From the IMG/VR virus record IMGVR_UViG_3300010430_000018, positions 1 to 64,000 of that record: 64,000 nucleotides of DNA; one strand, given 5' to 3'. A program made the translations under genes and the position numbers. The stretch's first letter is position 1. Each line of letters begins with the position of its first letter. Under the pieces are notes generated by a model. That model did not search any database. It had not been told where the DNA came from and saw nothing but the letters and a program-made list of their open reading frames with translations. This document shows positions 29,138 through 36,342 of the stretch, piece by piece. The stretch is from a virus.

Positions 29138-30409
29138 ATGAAAAAATATTTAAGTCTGTTGGTTTTTATTGTGGTTCTTTGTTTACCTAATACTTCTCAC
29201 TCACAAGAAGTAAAACAAAAAGGTAAATTCTTTAAAGCATTGTACGAAGACTTTTTACAGTATGGAACTATATATGCAGCAGGAGATGCACGCAATTCTT
29301 ACCAGACAAGCAGACAAGACTTTTTTGTAGAACGACCAGCGGATGGTGATCTTTATGCTATTCCTCGTGTAATAGATGTAACAGAATACTTTGAATTTGA
29401 TTATAGAATAGGATTTGGAATAAGGAAACTAGCTAGATTTAACTATGAAAGAAAGCCAAGAAATTGGTATGACGGAACTGAACAACAATTAGCATTCACA
29501 GCCCCGTCTTCAGCTCTAACAGGATTAGAATATCAGTTGCATTTTGAAAAAGAAAGATTACGTGGTGAAGAATTTAATAACCATAGAATATTTATTAAAC
29601 ATACTGGAAAATATCATATAATTAAAGCTGAATCAAGAGAAGTAGGAAGCATTAACTTAAACTATAGGTCAGCAGAAGCCAGGTTACGTTTACCTATTGG
29701 TAAAAAGTTTAGCATATCAGCTGGAGCAATCTACCGTACACATGAGCGTGCTTATGGGTACAATCCAATTGAGATATGGCTTAATGAAACCGAACTGTTC
29801 TTTGACCCAGATGGTAATCCTTTTTTAGATGAGAATGGTAATCCTATTGAGTTTCCAGCTAACCCATGGTATTCTTTAGGTTATGAATATGGATACACAG
29901 ATGTTTATTTTACTGAAACTAGTATTGATCCTAATACAGGGGAAGAAATAGAAAGATCTGATTGGTATTGGGTAGATTCTGATGGAAATAGAGTTGCTGA
30001 TTCAGATTTAGAATTTAGAAATACTGTTTTTAGAGATTTAATAAATACATATAATAATGAACAATGGGATCTTTTAAGTGGATTTGGTGAGATAGCACCT
30101 GTAGTAGGATTTGATTTCTATCATTATAAAAGTAAGTTTTGGTTGCATGCTTATGCAAACTATATATTACCACATCATAAATACATCTCTGGAGATGAGG
30201 ACTTTAGTTATCTAAATAGAAACAATTGGGGTAAAGGTGGACTAAGAATAGATTCTGAACATGAGCAATGGGATGACTACAATGTAGGAGTTAACTTAGG
30301 ATGGAAATTGAGTAGACATTTTGGTGTCTTTGTAGAAGGAGAGTATGGCAAATTTTGGGATAGTGAATTATACCAAACTAGCATTGGATTAAATTTTTCA
30401 TTTAAATAA
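29138..30409 (+). CDS. Secreted beta-barrel-like outer membrane protein
   Basis: 423 aa. The N-terminus is a clear signal peptide (MKKYLSLLVFIVVLCLPNTS, cut near SHSQ). The mature part alternates aromatic and polar residues in strand-like blocks and ends in SIGLNFSFK, typical of outer-membrane barrels, where the last strand carries aromatic residues. An acidic insert with DPDGNPF and DENGNPIEF repeats (about 225-245) resembles calcium-loop or extracellular-loop sequence. Phages rarely encode outer-membrane proteins; roles in receptor masking, superinfection exclusion or lysis are possible but unproven. It heads an envelope cassette and follows a 95-base gap holding an AT-rich region with a small GAGA/TCTC hairpin and no clear promoter box. 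Confidence 0.65.
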   Translation: MKKYLSLLVFIVVLCLPNTSHSQEVKQKGKFFKALYEDFLQYGTIYAAGDARNSYQTSRQDFFVERPADGDLYAIPRVIDVTEYFEFDYRIGFGIRKLARFNYERKPRNWYDGTEQQLAFTAPSSALTGLEYQLHFEKERLRGEEFNNHRIFIKHTGKYHIIKAESREVGSINLNYRSAEARLRLPIGKKFSISAGAIYRTHERAYGYNPIEIWLNETELFFDPDGNPFLDENGNPIEFPANPWYSLGYEYGYTDVYFTETSIDPNTGEEIERSDWYWVDSDGNRVADSDLEFRNTVFRDLINTYNNEQWDLLSGFGEIAPVVGFDFYHYKSKFWLHAYANYILPHHKYISGDEDFSYLNRNNWGKGGLRIDSEHEQWDDYNVGVNLGWKLSRHFGVFVEGEYGKFWDSELYQTSIGLNFSFK

Positions 30410-30415
30410 TAAATA

Positions 30416-30706
30416 ATGGCACAACAAGCACCTCAGATAGGGGAACAAACTAAAGTAACTTTAGATTTAAAAACAATTGGCATGATAGTAGGGTTTGTAG
30501 TTTCTCTGTCAACCATGTGGTTTACACTTAAGGCTGATATAGCTCTAGCTATGGAAAGACCCGAACCTCCAATTGAAAGAGTAGAATATGATCTTAAAGA
30601 TGAACTTGTTAGAGAAACTATAATGACTACCCAAGAAGACGTTGAGGAAATTAAACAAACCTTAGCTAAAATGGAAGAACGCTTATATGAACTAAGTCAG
30701 AGATAG
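30416..30706 (+). CDS. Single-pass membrane protein with C-terminal coiled coil
   Basis: 96 aa. After about 22 polar residues there is one transmembrane helix (TIGMIVGFVVSLSTMWFTL), then a proline hinge (RPEPPIERVEY) and a charged helix (TTQEDVEEIKQTLAKMEERL) that should form a coiled coil. The layout resembles small phage lysis or spanin-like and XhlA-like proteins, but no family was identified. It lies 6 bases after the outer-membrane protein gene and 2 bases before the secreted thioredoxin-like gene, so the three are likely co-expressed and act at the envelope. Confidence 0.65.
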   Translation: MAQQAPQIGEQTKVTLDLKTIGMIVGFVVSLSTMWFTLKADIALAMERPEPPIERVEYDLKDELVRETIMTTQEDVEEIKQTLAKMEERLYELSQR

Positions 30707-30708
30707 AC

Positions 30709-31098
30709 ATGAAAAAGTTAATGTTAATTTTATTACTCGTTGTTTGCAATACTATGCACGCACAGGAGTGGATAACAGATGATGACTTTGATGTTAAAAT
30801 TAGTGGTAAAAATGCTTATGGTGAGTCATATGCAGTTGTAGTTGTAGAATTTTATGCAAGCTTTAATAAAGATAATGAGTTTAAGGATTGGGATTTACTT
30901 GAAGGAGTTAAATATTATAAGTGTGATATCAAAAAAGCCCCACAAGCAAAAAAAAATTACAAAGTTAGAATGGCACCTACCATAATAATATACTTAGAAG
31001 GTATACTACATGAAGATTATAGAGCAGGTCTTGATTTAGTATGTCCTGTAAATCTTGTTGAGCTACAAGAAGAAATAGACAAAATTAATAAGTATTAA
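30709..31098 (+). CDS. Secreted thioredoxin-fold protein lacking the CxxC site
   Basis: 129 aa. A signal peptide (MKKLMLILLLVVCNTMHA, then QEW) indicates export to the periplasm. The mature part has the thioredoxin pattern: a hydrophobic strand VVVVEFYASF, a helix, a strand KYYKCDI, the KVRMAPTIIIYLEG segment with the conserved cis-proline position, and a C-terminal helix. Where the active CxxC should follow the first strand the sequence reads ASFNKDNEF, so a redox role is unlikely. It may instead bind a partner or act as a scaffold. It sits between a membrane coiled-coil gene and a zinc-ribbon ORF that overlaps its stop. Fold call moderate, function unknown. Confidence 0.65.
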   Translation: MKKLMLILLLVVCNTMHAQEWITDDDFDVKISGKNAYGESYAVVVVEFYASFNKDNEFKDWDLLEGVKYYKCDIKKAPQAKKNYKVRMAPTIIIYLEGILHEDYRAGLDLVCPVNLVELQEEIDKINKY

Positions 31099-31210
31099 CG
31101 TAGCTCCAACATGTAGCTGTGGTAAAGTTATGACTTTTTATGAAGGTACAATAATAGATGGTCCTTTTTGGTTTTGCAGCAATTGTGATTATATTGAATT
31201 TATAAAATGA
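31094..31210 (+). CDS. 38-aa zinc-ribbon peptide with probable ATT start
   Basis: The frame reads TCSCGKVMTF, then GPFWFCSNCDYIEF. The paired CxC and CxxC knuckles about 20 residues apart are typical of a rubredoxin-like zinc ribbon. No ATG, GTG or TTG precedes the first cysteine pair; the only plausible start is ATT at 31094, overlapping the previous stop as ATTAA. The internal ATG at residue 13 would lose the first knuckle. The end overlaps the convergent gene 31189-31530 by 22 bases. Coding status is inferred from the well-formed cysteine motif and tight coupling. Confidence 0.5.
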   Translation: MNVAPTCSCGKVMTFYEGTIIDGPFWFCSNCDYIEFIK

Positions 31211-31530
31211 ATTGTCCAAGCAACTAAACCATTAAGTTGTAAAACTACTAGATTCCATTGTCTTCTTGATATTACCTGTAAAAGAACACAACAAAAACCA
31301 AGTATAAAAAGTATAGGTTCAACAGTCCACTGACCAGCAATAAGAAAACCCACACCCATATAACCAGCTCTTGTAGCTAGCCTTTCTATAGGTGTTAGTC
31401 TTCTATCACGCACCATCATTCTAAGAATGTCACGCCACCAGTTGTATTCACACTTACGACATGTTTTCTTTTTCTCTGTTTTAAAAAGCCAATCAGGCCT
31501 TTTGTTTTTACAAACGTTGCATGTTTTCAT
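31189..31530 (-). CDS. Zinc-finger-headed small membrane protein
   Basis: 113 aa. The N-terminus has two CxxC pairs (CNVCKNK, CRKCEY) that should bind zinc. The C-terminal half is hydrophobic with two or three membrane helices (GYMGVGFLIAGQ, EPILFILGFCCVLLQVI, LVVLQLNGLVAWTIHFI). The membrane part resembles short uncharacterised phage membrane proteins ending in QWNLVxLQxNxLxxxxIH. It follows nrdA by 17 bases on the same strand, so it is probably transcribed with the reductase genes. No enzymatic role can be assigned. Confidence 0.6.
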   Translation of the reverse strand: MKTCNVCKNKRPDWLFKTEKKKTCRKCEYNWWRDILRMMVRDRRLTPIERLATRAGYMGVGFLIAGQWTVEPILFILGFCCVLLQVISRRQWNLVVLQLNGLVAWTIHFINSI

Positions 31531-31547
31531 CTGATAAAAATAAAAAT

Positions 31548-33173
31548 TTAGCCTTCACAACTTGAACATTCTAATATATTTCTAGCAAAGTCTTGAGCGC
31601 TACTCTTACTAAATTGATAGTATAAAGTTTTTACACCTTCTTCCCAAGCATACAAATACAATTGATTAATTTGTTTAGCAGATACTGATGGGTCAATCAT
31701 TAAGTTTAGTGACTGAGACTGATCAATATACTTTTGTCTTTGTGCTGCCTGTAAAACAAGTTCTTTAGGTGATATTTCAACAAAAGACTTAAACACTTCT
31801 TTAGTTGGAAAATCAAGATGTTGTACACTTCCGTCTTTACTAAGTATAGACTTCCAAGTTTTATCTGTATTTAAGCCATACTTTTCTAATTCACATTCTA
31901 AGAATGGGTTTTTATAAACCGTTTTAGACTTAGCAAGATCTTTAATAAAGTAATTAGATTTGATAGGTTCTATACCCATAGACACAGCACCATGAATAAA
32001 ACTGCTGGACTTAGTAGGAGCAATAGCCATTAGTGTAGTATTGGCATAACCTTCTCTAATAGATGTATAGCCATATTCTGAATGTAACTTTCTAGATGCT
32101 ATTTCACTTCTATCTTTAATTGTTCTAAATATTTCAGAGTTTAAACCTTTAGCCTTTAAAGAATCAAAGTTTATTAATTTTGATTGAAATAAAGAATGAT
32201 AACCTAATACACCTAAACCAATTGCTCTATGCTTTTTAGCAAAGTTATGAGCTCTTTTCATACCGGGCATAGTTTCTGACTTAATTATAAACTCATCCAT
32301 TACGGCATTTAAAAAGTATACATATGTTTGTACTGCATCTGTTTCTTTTATTTCTTCCCAGTGTAATAAATTAATAGATCCAAGACAACATACAAAAGAG
32401 TTGTAGCTATCTGTAGGCAATTGAATTTCAGAACATAAATTTGAAGCTGTAATTTCCAAACCTAACTCTTTATATGGTGAATTATTATTTGAGTTATCTT
32501 TAAACATAATATAAGGAAAACCAAATTCAGATCTACGTTGTATGATCTTAGCCCATATCTTACGTTTCTTTCTGTCTCCGGCTTTCATTTCTTCCATCCA
32601 GGTATCACTAACTGTGATGCCATACTGTAAGTTTTGTATTGGGTTTCCCTCAGTACCAATATCTAAGAACTCTTCAATATCTTTATGTTCTACAGGTAGA
32701 TATACTGCGCATGCTCCACGTCTTGCTTCAGATTGTTTACACACATCCACAACAGTGTCATATATTCTAGCATAGTGTATGGGCCCATCTGCAAAGCCAC
32801 CTGTAGATATAACACTACCTCTTGGTCTTATATTACCTAAGTAAGCACTAGTACCCCCTCCATATTTAGACATCATTCCTATCTCTCGTCCTGCATTAAG
32901 TATGCTATCTAGATTATCATCAATGTTAGATCCATAACAACTAATTGGTAAGCCTTTTTGTTTTCCAAAGTTAATCCATACAGGAGTTGACAAAGAGTAA
33001 TAACCTTTTGCCATATAATCCTCAAATTTTTCTGCAAAACCTTTTATATTCAAATACTTTTCTGCCTTGATAGCAATGTCTTTGATTCTTTGTTCAGGGC
33101 TTTCTGATATATATCCTCTTGATAAAAATGTGCGGCTGTCTTCATTTAGCCAGTAATATTTATTATATTCCAT
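31548..33173 (-). CDS. nrdA: Ribonucleoside-diphosphate reductase large subunit (class Ia)
   Basis: 541 aa; reduces ribonucleotides to deoxyribonucleotides with NrdB, supplying dNTPs for phage replication. Seen: the redox cysteine in LPISCYGSN (Cys79), the YGGGTSA loop, the active-site NLCSEIQL (Asn245, Cys247, Glu249), the partner cysteine in FVCCLGSINL (262/263), the radical-transfer pair in TLYYQF, and the C-terminal shuttle CSSCEG (Cys536, Cys539). It is shorter than bacterial NrdA (about 750 aa) because the N-terminal ATP-cone is absent, so dATP feedback through that domain is likely lost, as in several phage enzymes. It follows nrdB by 14 bases. No glutaredoxin or CxxC thioredoxin lies nearby, so it presumably uses host reductants. 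Confidence 0.95.
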   Translation of the reverse strand: MEYNKYYWLNEDSRTFLSRGYISESPEQRIKDIAIKAEKYLNIKGFAEKFEDYMAKGYYSLSTPVWINFGKQKGLPISCYGSNIDDNLDSILNAGREIGMMSKYGGGTSAYLGNIRPRGSVISTGGFADGPIHYARIYDTVVDVCKQSEARRGACAVYLPVEHKDIEEFLDIGTEGNPIQNLQYGITVSDTWMEEMKAGDRKKRKIWAKIIQRRSEFGFPYIMFKDNSNNNSPYKELGLEITASNLCSEIQLPTDSYNSFVCCLGSINLLHWEEIKETDAVQTYVYFLNAVMDEFIIKSETMPGMKRAHNFAKKHRAIGLGVLGYHSLFQSKLINFDSLKAKGLNSEIFRTIKDRSEIASRKLHSEYGYTSIREGYANTTLMAIAPTKSSSFIHGAVSMGIEPIKSNYFIKDLAKSKTVYKNPFLECELEKYGLNTDKTWKSILSKDGSVQHLDFPTKEVFKSFVEISPKELVLQAAQRQKYIDQSQSLNLMIDPSVSAKQINQLYLYAWEEGVKTLYYQFSKSSAQDFARNILECSSCEG

Positions 33174-33187
33174 AATTGTTGGTTTAA

Positions 33188-34168
33188 TTAGAATAAGTCA
33201 TCAACCGTGATGCTTTTACTTTTTTTATTGTAATCAACACTTTTTTTGTAGAAAAAATCTCCTTCTTTTGTTCCAGTAATCTCTATATCAAACCATTCTA
33301 CTGATTTTAATATATCATAATTAACTTCAAAGATTGGTTTCATACCTATCTTTTCTAAAGAATTATTAAATCTATTTTTTATAAAGTGTTCTATAGTAGT
33401 TTGTGGTAAAAAATTGAGCTCACCTTTTTCAAAGATCCAATCTAGTATGCCACATTCTGCTCTATATGCTTTTCTACATGCAGAATAAATAAGCTCTTGA
33501 AATTCTACATCAAACCACTCAGGGTTTTCTTTTTTGATGATATTAATAATCTCAGCACCAAAGTTACCATGTATCTCTTCTTCTTTACTGGTAGCCTCAA
33601 CAACATTAGATATACCCTTAAGCACATTCTTTTCTTTATTAAAACTCATCATGATTAAGAACTGACTAAATAAACTTACGTGCTCTATAAATAAAGAAAA
33701 CAAAAGTACAGATTTAGTGTACATTTTATCATCTCTAGAACGTGTTCCATCAAGATACTTTTTTAAATACTTAAGTCTTCCTTTAATAGCAGGTACTTCA
33801 ACTACTGATTGAAATTCTTTTTCTAAACCTAATATTCTAAGTAGTCTAGCATATGCATCTTTATGACGTACCTCTGACTCAGCAAAAGTAAAACCAACGT
33901 CACCTACTTCTGTAATAGGCATGCGTTTATATAGGTCACCCCAAAAAGTCTTTACATTAACTTCTATTTGTGCAATAGCTAACATAGTTTTTTTTATAAC
34001 ATCTTTTTCATTATTTGAAATTGTTATTTTAAAATCTTGTATATCTTCTGTAAAATTAAATTCTGTGTCTATCCAGTAGGAATGTCTTATTGCATCTTTG
34101 TATGCTAGTAGTTGTGGGTATTCATAAGGTAATATGTTTGTTCTGCTTTTAAAAATGTTTTTATTCAT
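33188..34168 (-). CDS. nrdB: Ribonucleoside-diphosphate reductase small subunit
   Basis: 326 aa; holds the di-metal site and tyrosyl radical for NrdA. The ligand pattern is intact: FTED, AQIEVN (Glu69), ESEVRHKDAY (Glu99, His102, radical Tyr106 with E. coli spacing), FIEHVSLFS and EEEIHGNF. The presence of the tyrosine supports class Ia rather than Ic. The C-terminal tail (SITVDDLF) is the expected docking peptide for NrdA. First gene of the nrdB-nrdA-membrane protein group. An intrinsic terminator of the upstream small gene lies about 43 bases before its start, so it likely has its own promoter in the AT-rich leader, though no clear box is seen. Confidence 0.95.
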   Translation of the reverse strand: MNKNIFKSRTNILPYEYPQLLAYKDAIRHSYWIDTEFNFTEDIQDFKITISNNEKDVIKKTMLAIAQIEVNVKTFWGDLYKRMPITEVGDVGFTFAESEVRHKDAYARLLRILGLEKEFQSVVEVPAIKGRLKYLKKYLDGTRSRDDKMYTKSVLLFSLFIEHVSLFSQFLIMMSFNKEKNVLKGISNVVEATSKEEEIHGNFGAEIINIIKKENPEWFDVEFQELIYSACRKAYRAECGILDWIFEKGELNFLPQTTIEHFIKNRFNNSLEKIGMKPIFEVNYDILKSVEWFDIEITGTKEGDFFYKKSVDYNKKSKSITVDDLF

Positions 34169-34210
34169 ATTGGGTTTATTTATGTAATTAATATATATTC
34201 CTTATAGGAT

Positions 34211-34241
34211 ATAAAAGCCGCACCTTAGAAAAAAGTGCAGC
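34211..34241 (-). terminator. Intrinsic terminator upstream of nrdB
   Basis: On the minus strand GCTGCAC...GTGCGGC forms a 7-bp stem (one G-T pair), extended by TT/AA around a bulge, with a T-rich loop, and TTTTAT follows. It separates the 62-aa gene from nrdB. Confidence 0.6.
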
Positions 34242-34286
34242 AGTTAAGTAATTATAAAGTATGAAATATTTATGAGACTTAAAAGA

Positions 34287-34475
34287 CTAATCACTGATAT
34301 TTACATAACTTAATGTCAAAAAAATTAAACCTACTTCTATACCTGTTACGGGACGGTATTTTTCATCTGTACATAGGACTTCACAGTTGACTGCTTTAAT
34401 TCCTAAAAGAGTTTCCGTAGGGAAAAACTCTATACTAAATTTATTTTTAAATTGTATTGGATCTATTTTATTCAT
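34287..34475 (-). CDS. Small protein of unknown function, 62 aa
   Basis: ORF MNKIDPIQFKNKFSIEFFPT and on, with balanced composition and an AT-rich leader (TAATTTATG) typical of starts here. It contains two cysteines (NCEVLC) but no recognised motif. It is placed between a divergent promoter region and an intrinsic terminator, which supports it as a transcribed unit. Function unknown. Confidence 0.5.
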   Translation of the reverse strand: MNKIDPIQFKNKFSIEFFPTETLLGIKAVNCEVLCTDEKYRPVTGIEVGLIFLTLSYVNISD

Positions 34476-34577
34476 AAATTAAAATTTATTGGATTACTAA
34501 AATGATTATAATTTGAGCATCCATTGGCTAACAAAGATAATATATCTTTATGTGTTTCAGTTGTTATATTGATACAA

Positions 34578-34598
34578 AATTTGTATATTATTTATATA
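34578..34598 (+). promoter_or_regulatory. Second copy of the AATTTGTATATTA element
   Basis: AATTTGTATATTA, three bases, ATATA; 19 of 21 positions match the element at 517-537. It lies 20 bases before the ATG at 34619, at the head of the second rightward block, in the divergent gap after the leftward nrd region. Candidate late promoter; host TAnnTTTG spacing is not met. Confidence 0.4.
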
Positions 34599-34618
34599 GT
34601 ACCCTAAAATACTCAGTG

Positions 34619-34876
34619 ATGATAAAAAAATTTTTAAAAAAACTAATACATATTATTTGGACATTTAGTTTACAAGATTATTGGAAAGCTATTTGGTCAA
34701 AGACGTCTGTTGATGAAAAAGCAATAGCTACTGTTAAAGAGGTTAAAAAAAGATTTAAGTTAACAGCTGATGAGCTAGCTGATGTTGGTAGAGCAATAAA
34801 GGAAGTTGGTAATCAACTTGGAGATATTGATGATGCTGTTAAAGGCAAAGCAAGAAAGGGCAGAAAGAAAAAATAA
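34619..34876 (+). CDS. Small basic helical protein, 85 aa
   Basis: The start is set at MIKKFLKKLIHIIWTFSLQD; an upstream in-frame ATG at 34550 lies before the promoter-like element and adds only low-complexity residues. The first 20 residues form an amphipathic or membrane-surface helix, the middle (DEKAIATVKEVKKRFKLTAD and on) is a charged helical region, and the tail KGKARKGRKKK is strongly basic and may touch DNA. First gene of the second rightward operon; its stop overlaps the next start (TAATG). No family recognised. Confidence 0.6.
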   Translation: MIKKFLKKLIHIIWTFSLQDYWKAIWSKTSVDEKAIATVKEVKKRFKLTADELADVGRAIKEVGNQLGDIDDAVKGKARKGRKKK

Positions 34877-35001
34877 TGGCTAGAATTATAACAGGTGTAT
34901 ATAAAAAAGTGTCTGGTAAAAAAAGACCAGGTATACATAGTAAAAATGCATCTAAAGGTCAAAATGGTTATAAACAAAAATACAGAGGTCAAGGAAGATG
35001 A
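34876..35001 (+). CDS. 41-aa basic phage peptide (RGQGR ending)
   Basis: Starts inside the preceding stop (TAATG) and reads MARIITGVYKKVSGKKRPGI, then HSKNASKGQNGYKQKYRGQGR. I recognise the HSK...N-Y-K-K-x-Y-x-GQGR ending from small conserved proteins of Bacteroidota and marine phages, whose function is not known to me. Extremely basic, so nucleic-acid or virion binding is possible. Ends overlapping the next start. Confidence 0.6.
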   Translation: MARIITGVYKKVSGKKRPGIHSKNASKGQNGYKQKYRGQGR

Positions 35002-35099
35002 GACAAGTATGTTTATTTATACAATGGATTACGAGAGGTAAAATTTGTTTAGGGCATTGCCGTCAAGGTTTATGTCATAAGACAAAAAGCTCAGTGTAA
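34998..35099 (+). CDS. 33-aa Cys/His-rich peptide
   Basis: ATG overlaps the previous stop (ATGA). Sequence MRQVCLFIQWITRGKICLGH then CRQGLCHKTKSSV, with CLGHC and GLCHK spacing that could bind a metal. Its stop overlaps the next start (TAATG). The unbroken chain of three overlapping start-stop pairs is the main evidence that it is translated. Confidence 0.45.
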   Translation: MRQVCLFIQWITRGKICLGHCRQGLCHKTKSSV

Positions 35100-35242
35100 T
35101 GAATTGGGAATTAGAAATTGCATTTCATTGGCCACATGATAGATTGGCTCTTGGATGGGATATAATTAGACCTGATAAAGAGTTTAATTATAACACAATA
35201 AAATTATATATGTTTTTTGTTACATTAACATTAGACTTTTAA
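35099..35242 (+). CDS. 47-aa small phage protein (beta-rich)
   Basis: Reads MNWELEIAFHWPHDRLALGW and on, ending in LYMFFVTLTLDF. The pattern (aromatic strand, LGW, a charged turn with PDKEFNYNTI, then a hydrophobic strand with LTLDF) matches small uncharacterised phage proteins I have seen in Bacteroidota phages. Last of three overlapping micro-genes. Confidence 0.55.
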   Translation: MNWELEIAFHWPHDRLALGWDIIRPDKEFNYNTIKLYMFFVTLTLDF

Positions 35243-35253
35243 ATAATAATAAT

Positions 35254-35466
35254 ATGAAAAAAAATAGACCTTGTTTACCTATGCAAAAAGAACCAAAGAG
35301 TGCTGGAAAATTATTATCCAGTAATGGTGGTGAGTTAAATGAAATGATGATGGGTTCAGTAATTGCTAAAATGCGAGAAGGTGGAAACGCAAAAAGAGTT
35401 GCTAGTAAAGCAGACGGCACAGAACAATTACAATCATATAAAATAGGTGGTTGGACACATTCATAA
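35254..35466 (+). CDS. Small virion-associated protein with GG motifs, 70 aa
   Basis: Sequence MKKNRPCLPMQKEPKSAGKL and on, with SNGGEL, REGGNAK and KIGGWTHS. The spaced GG motifs resemble those in the large virion proteins and in the gene at 36828. Basic, with no predicted membrane segment. Lies 11 bases after the micro-gene chain and 12 before a structural-type gene. Function unknown. Confidence 0.55.
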   Translation: MKKNRPCLPMQKEPKSAGKLLSSNGGELNEMMMGSVIAKMREGGNAKRVASKADGTEQLQSYKIGGWTHS

Positions 35467-35478
35467 ATAAAACAAAAG

Positions 35479-36342
35479 ATGAATATCTTAACTGATGTAT
35501 TAAGTTTAATTAAAAGATCTGTTTTTGCAAAGAAAGCAAGTTTAGATGATGTTCTTATCTTAGGAGTTAATGAACAACCTGAAATGACAGGGGTTGCATC
35601 ACCAATACCCTATAAAAGCATAAAGGTTATAAAAGTGAGAGATTTAAAGGTTGCTGCTGAACATTGTGGGCAGGCTAATTCTCCAGCTACTCCAGCTGCT
35701 GGCACAGGACAAGTATATCAGAAGACAGTATCTGATGAAGTTGAAGAGACTTGTACTGTATATTTCAGATCTCTGAAGTCTCTGAGTAGCAACCTAACTC
35801 TTGCTAATTCATCAGATGATGATTATGTAGAGATAACAACAAGTGGTGAGCCAAATACAGCTGCAAGCGTAGGTACTGGATTTGCTATTTGGAAAGACAA
35901 AGTTGGTGAAACATTAAACTTTAGATCTTTAGTAGGAGGTACAAATGTAACATTGGCACAAACTGCAAATGAAATAACAATAAATGCCACAGATAGTAAG
36001 CCATATACAAGCTATGTAGCATTAATAGCACAAGCGGGTACAGCGGCTCCGGTGGCTACAGTATTAGAAAATACAACAGGTAAAACATTTACTTTTGTCC
36101 GTACAAGTGTAGGAAATTATGATGTAACATATGATTCAGCTGTTGCTGACGCAGACAAAGTAGTTATAGATTTAAGTATGACATTTAGAGGGGCAGGGAC
36201 AGCCTATGCAAATGCAAATGTTCATAGTACAAATACTAATGGATTTAAAATTGTTGCAGTAACCCAAGACTCTTCTGGATTAGAGATAGCAAGTGATGAT
36301 GTATTTCTTAGAACACCACTAACAATAAAAATATATTCGTAA
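35479..36342 (+). CDS. Beta-rich structural protein, probably tail or fibre related
   Basis: 287 aa. A short N-terminal helix (NILTDVLSLIKRSVFAKKAS) and hydrophobic strands (SIKVIKVRDLKV) are followed by T/S/A/N-rich beta sequence with a fibre-like LVGGTNVTLAQTANEITINA stretch, often seen in phage tail fibres. It ends in a strand SPLTIKIYS-like (TPLTIKIYS). Its stop overlaps the holin ATG (TAATG). Its length and composition fit a baseplate, fibre or head-fibre protein; exact role unknown. Confidence 0.6.
   Translation: MNILTDVLSLIKRSVFAKKASLDDVLILGVNEQPEMTGVASPIPYKSIKVIKVRDLKVAAEHCGQANSPATPAAGTGQVYQKTVSDEVEETCTVYFRSLKSLSSNLTLANSSDDDYVEITTSGEPNTAASVGTGFAIWKDKVGETLNFRSLVGGTNVTLAQTANEITINATDSKPYTSYVALIAQAGTAAPVATVLENTTGKTFTFVRTSVGNYDVTYDSAVADADKVVIDLSMTFRGAGTAYANANVHSTNTNGFKIVAVTQDSSGLEIASDDVFLRTPLTIKIYS

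Noticed and set aside
30709-31098. Thioredoxin as electron donor for the reductase
   Set aside because: It is exported and lacks CxxC, so it cannot serve the cytoplasmic NrdA/NrdB.
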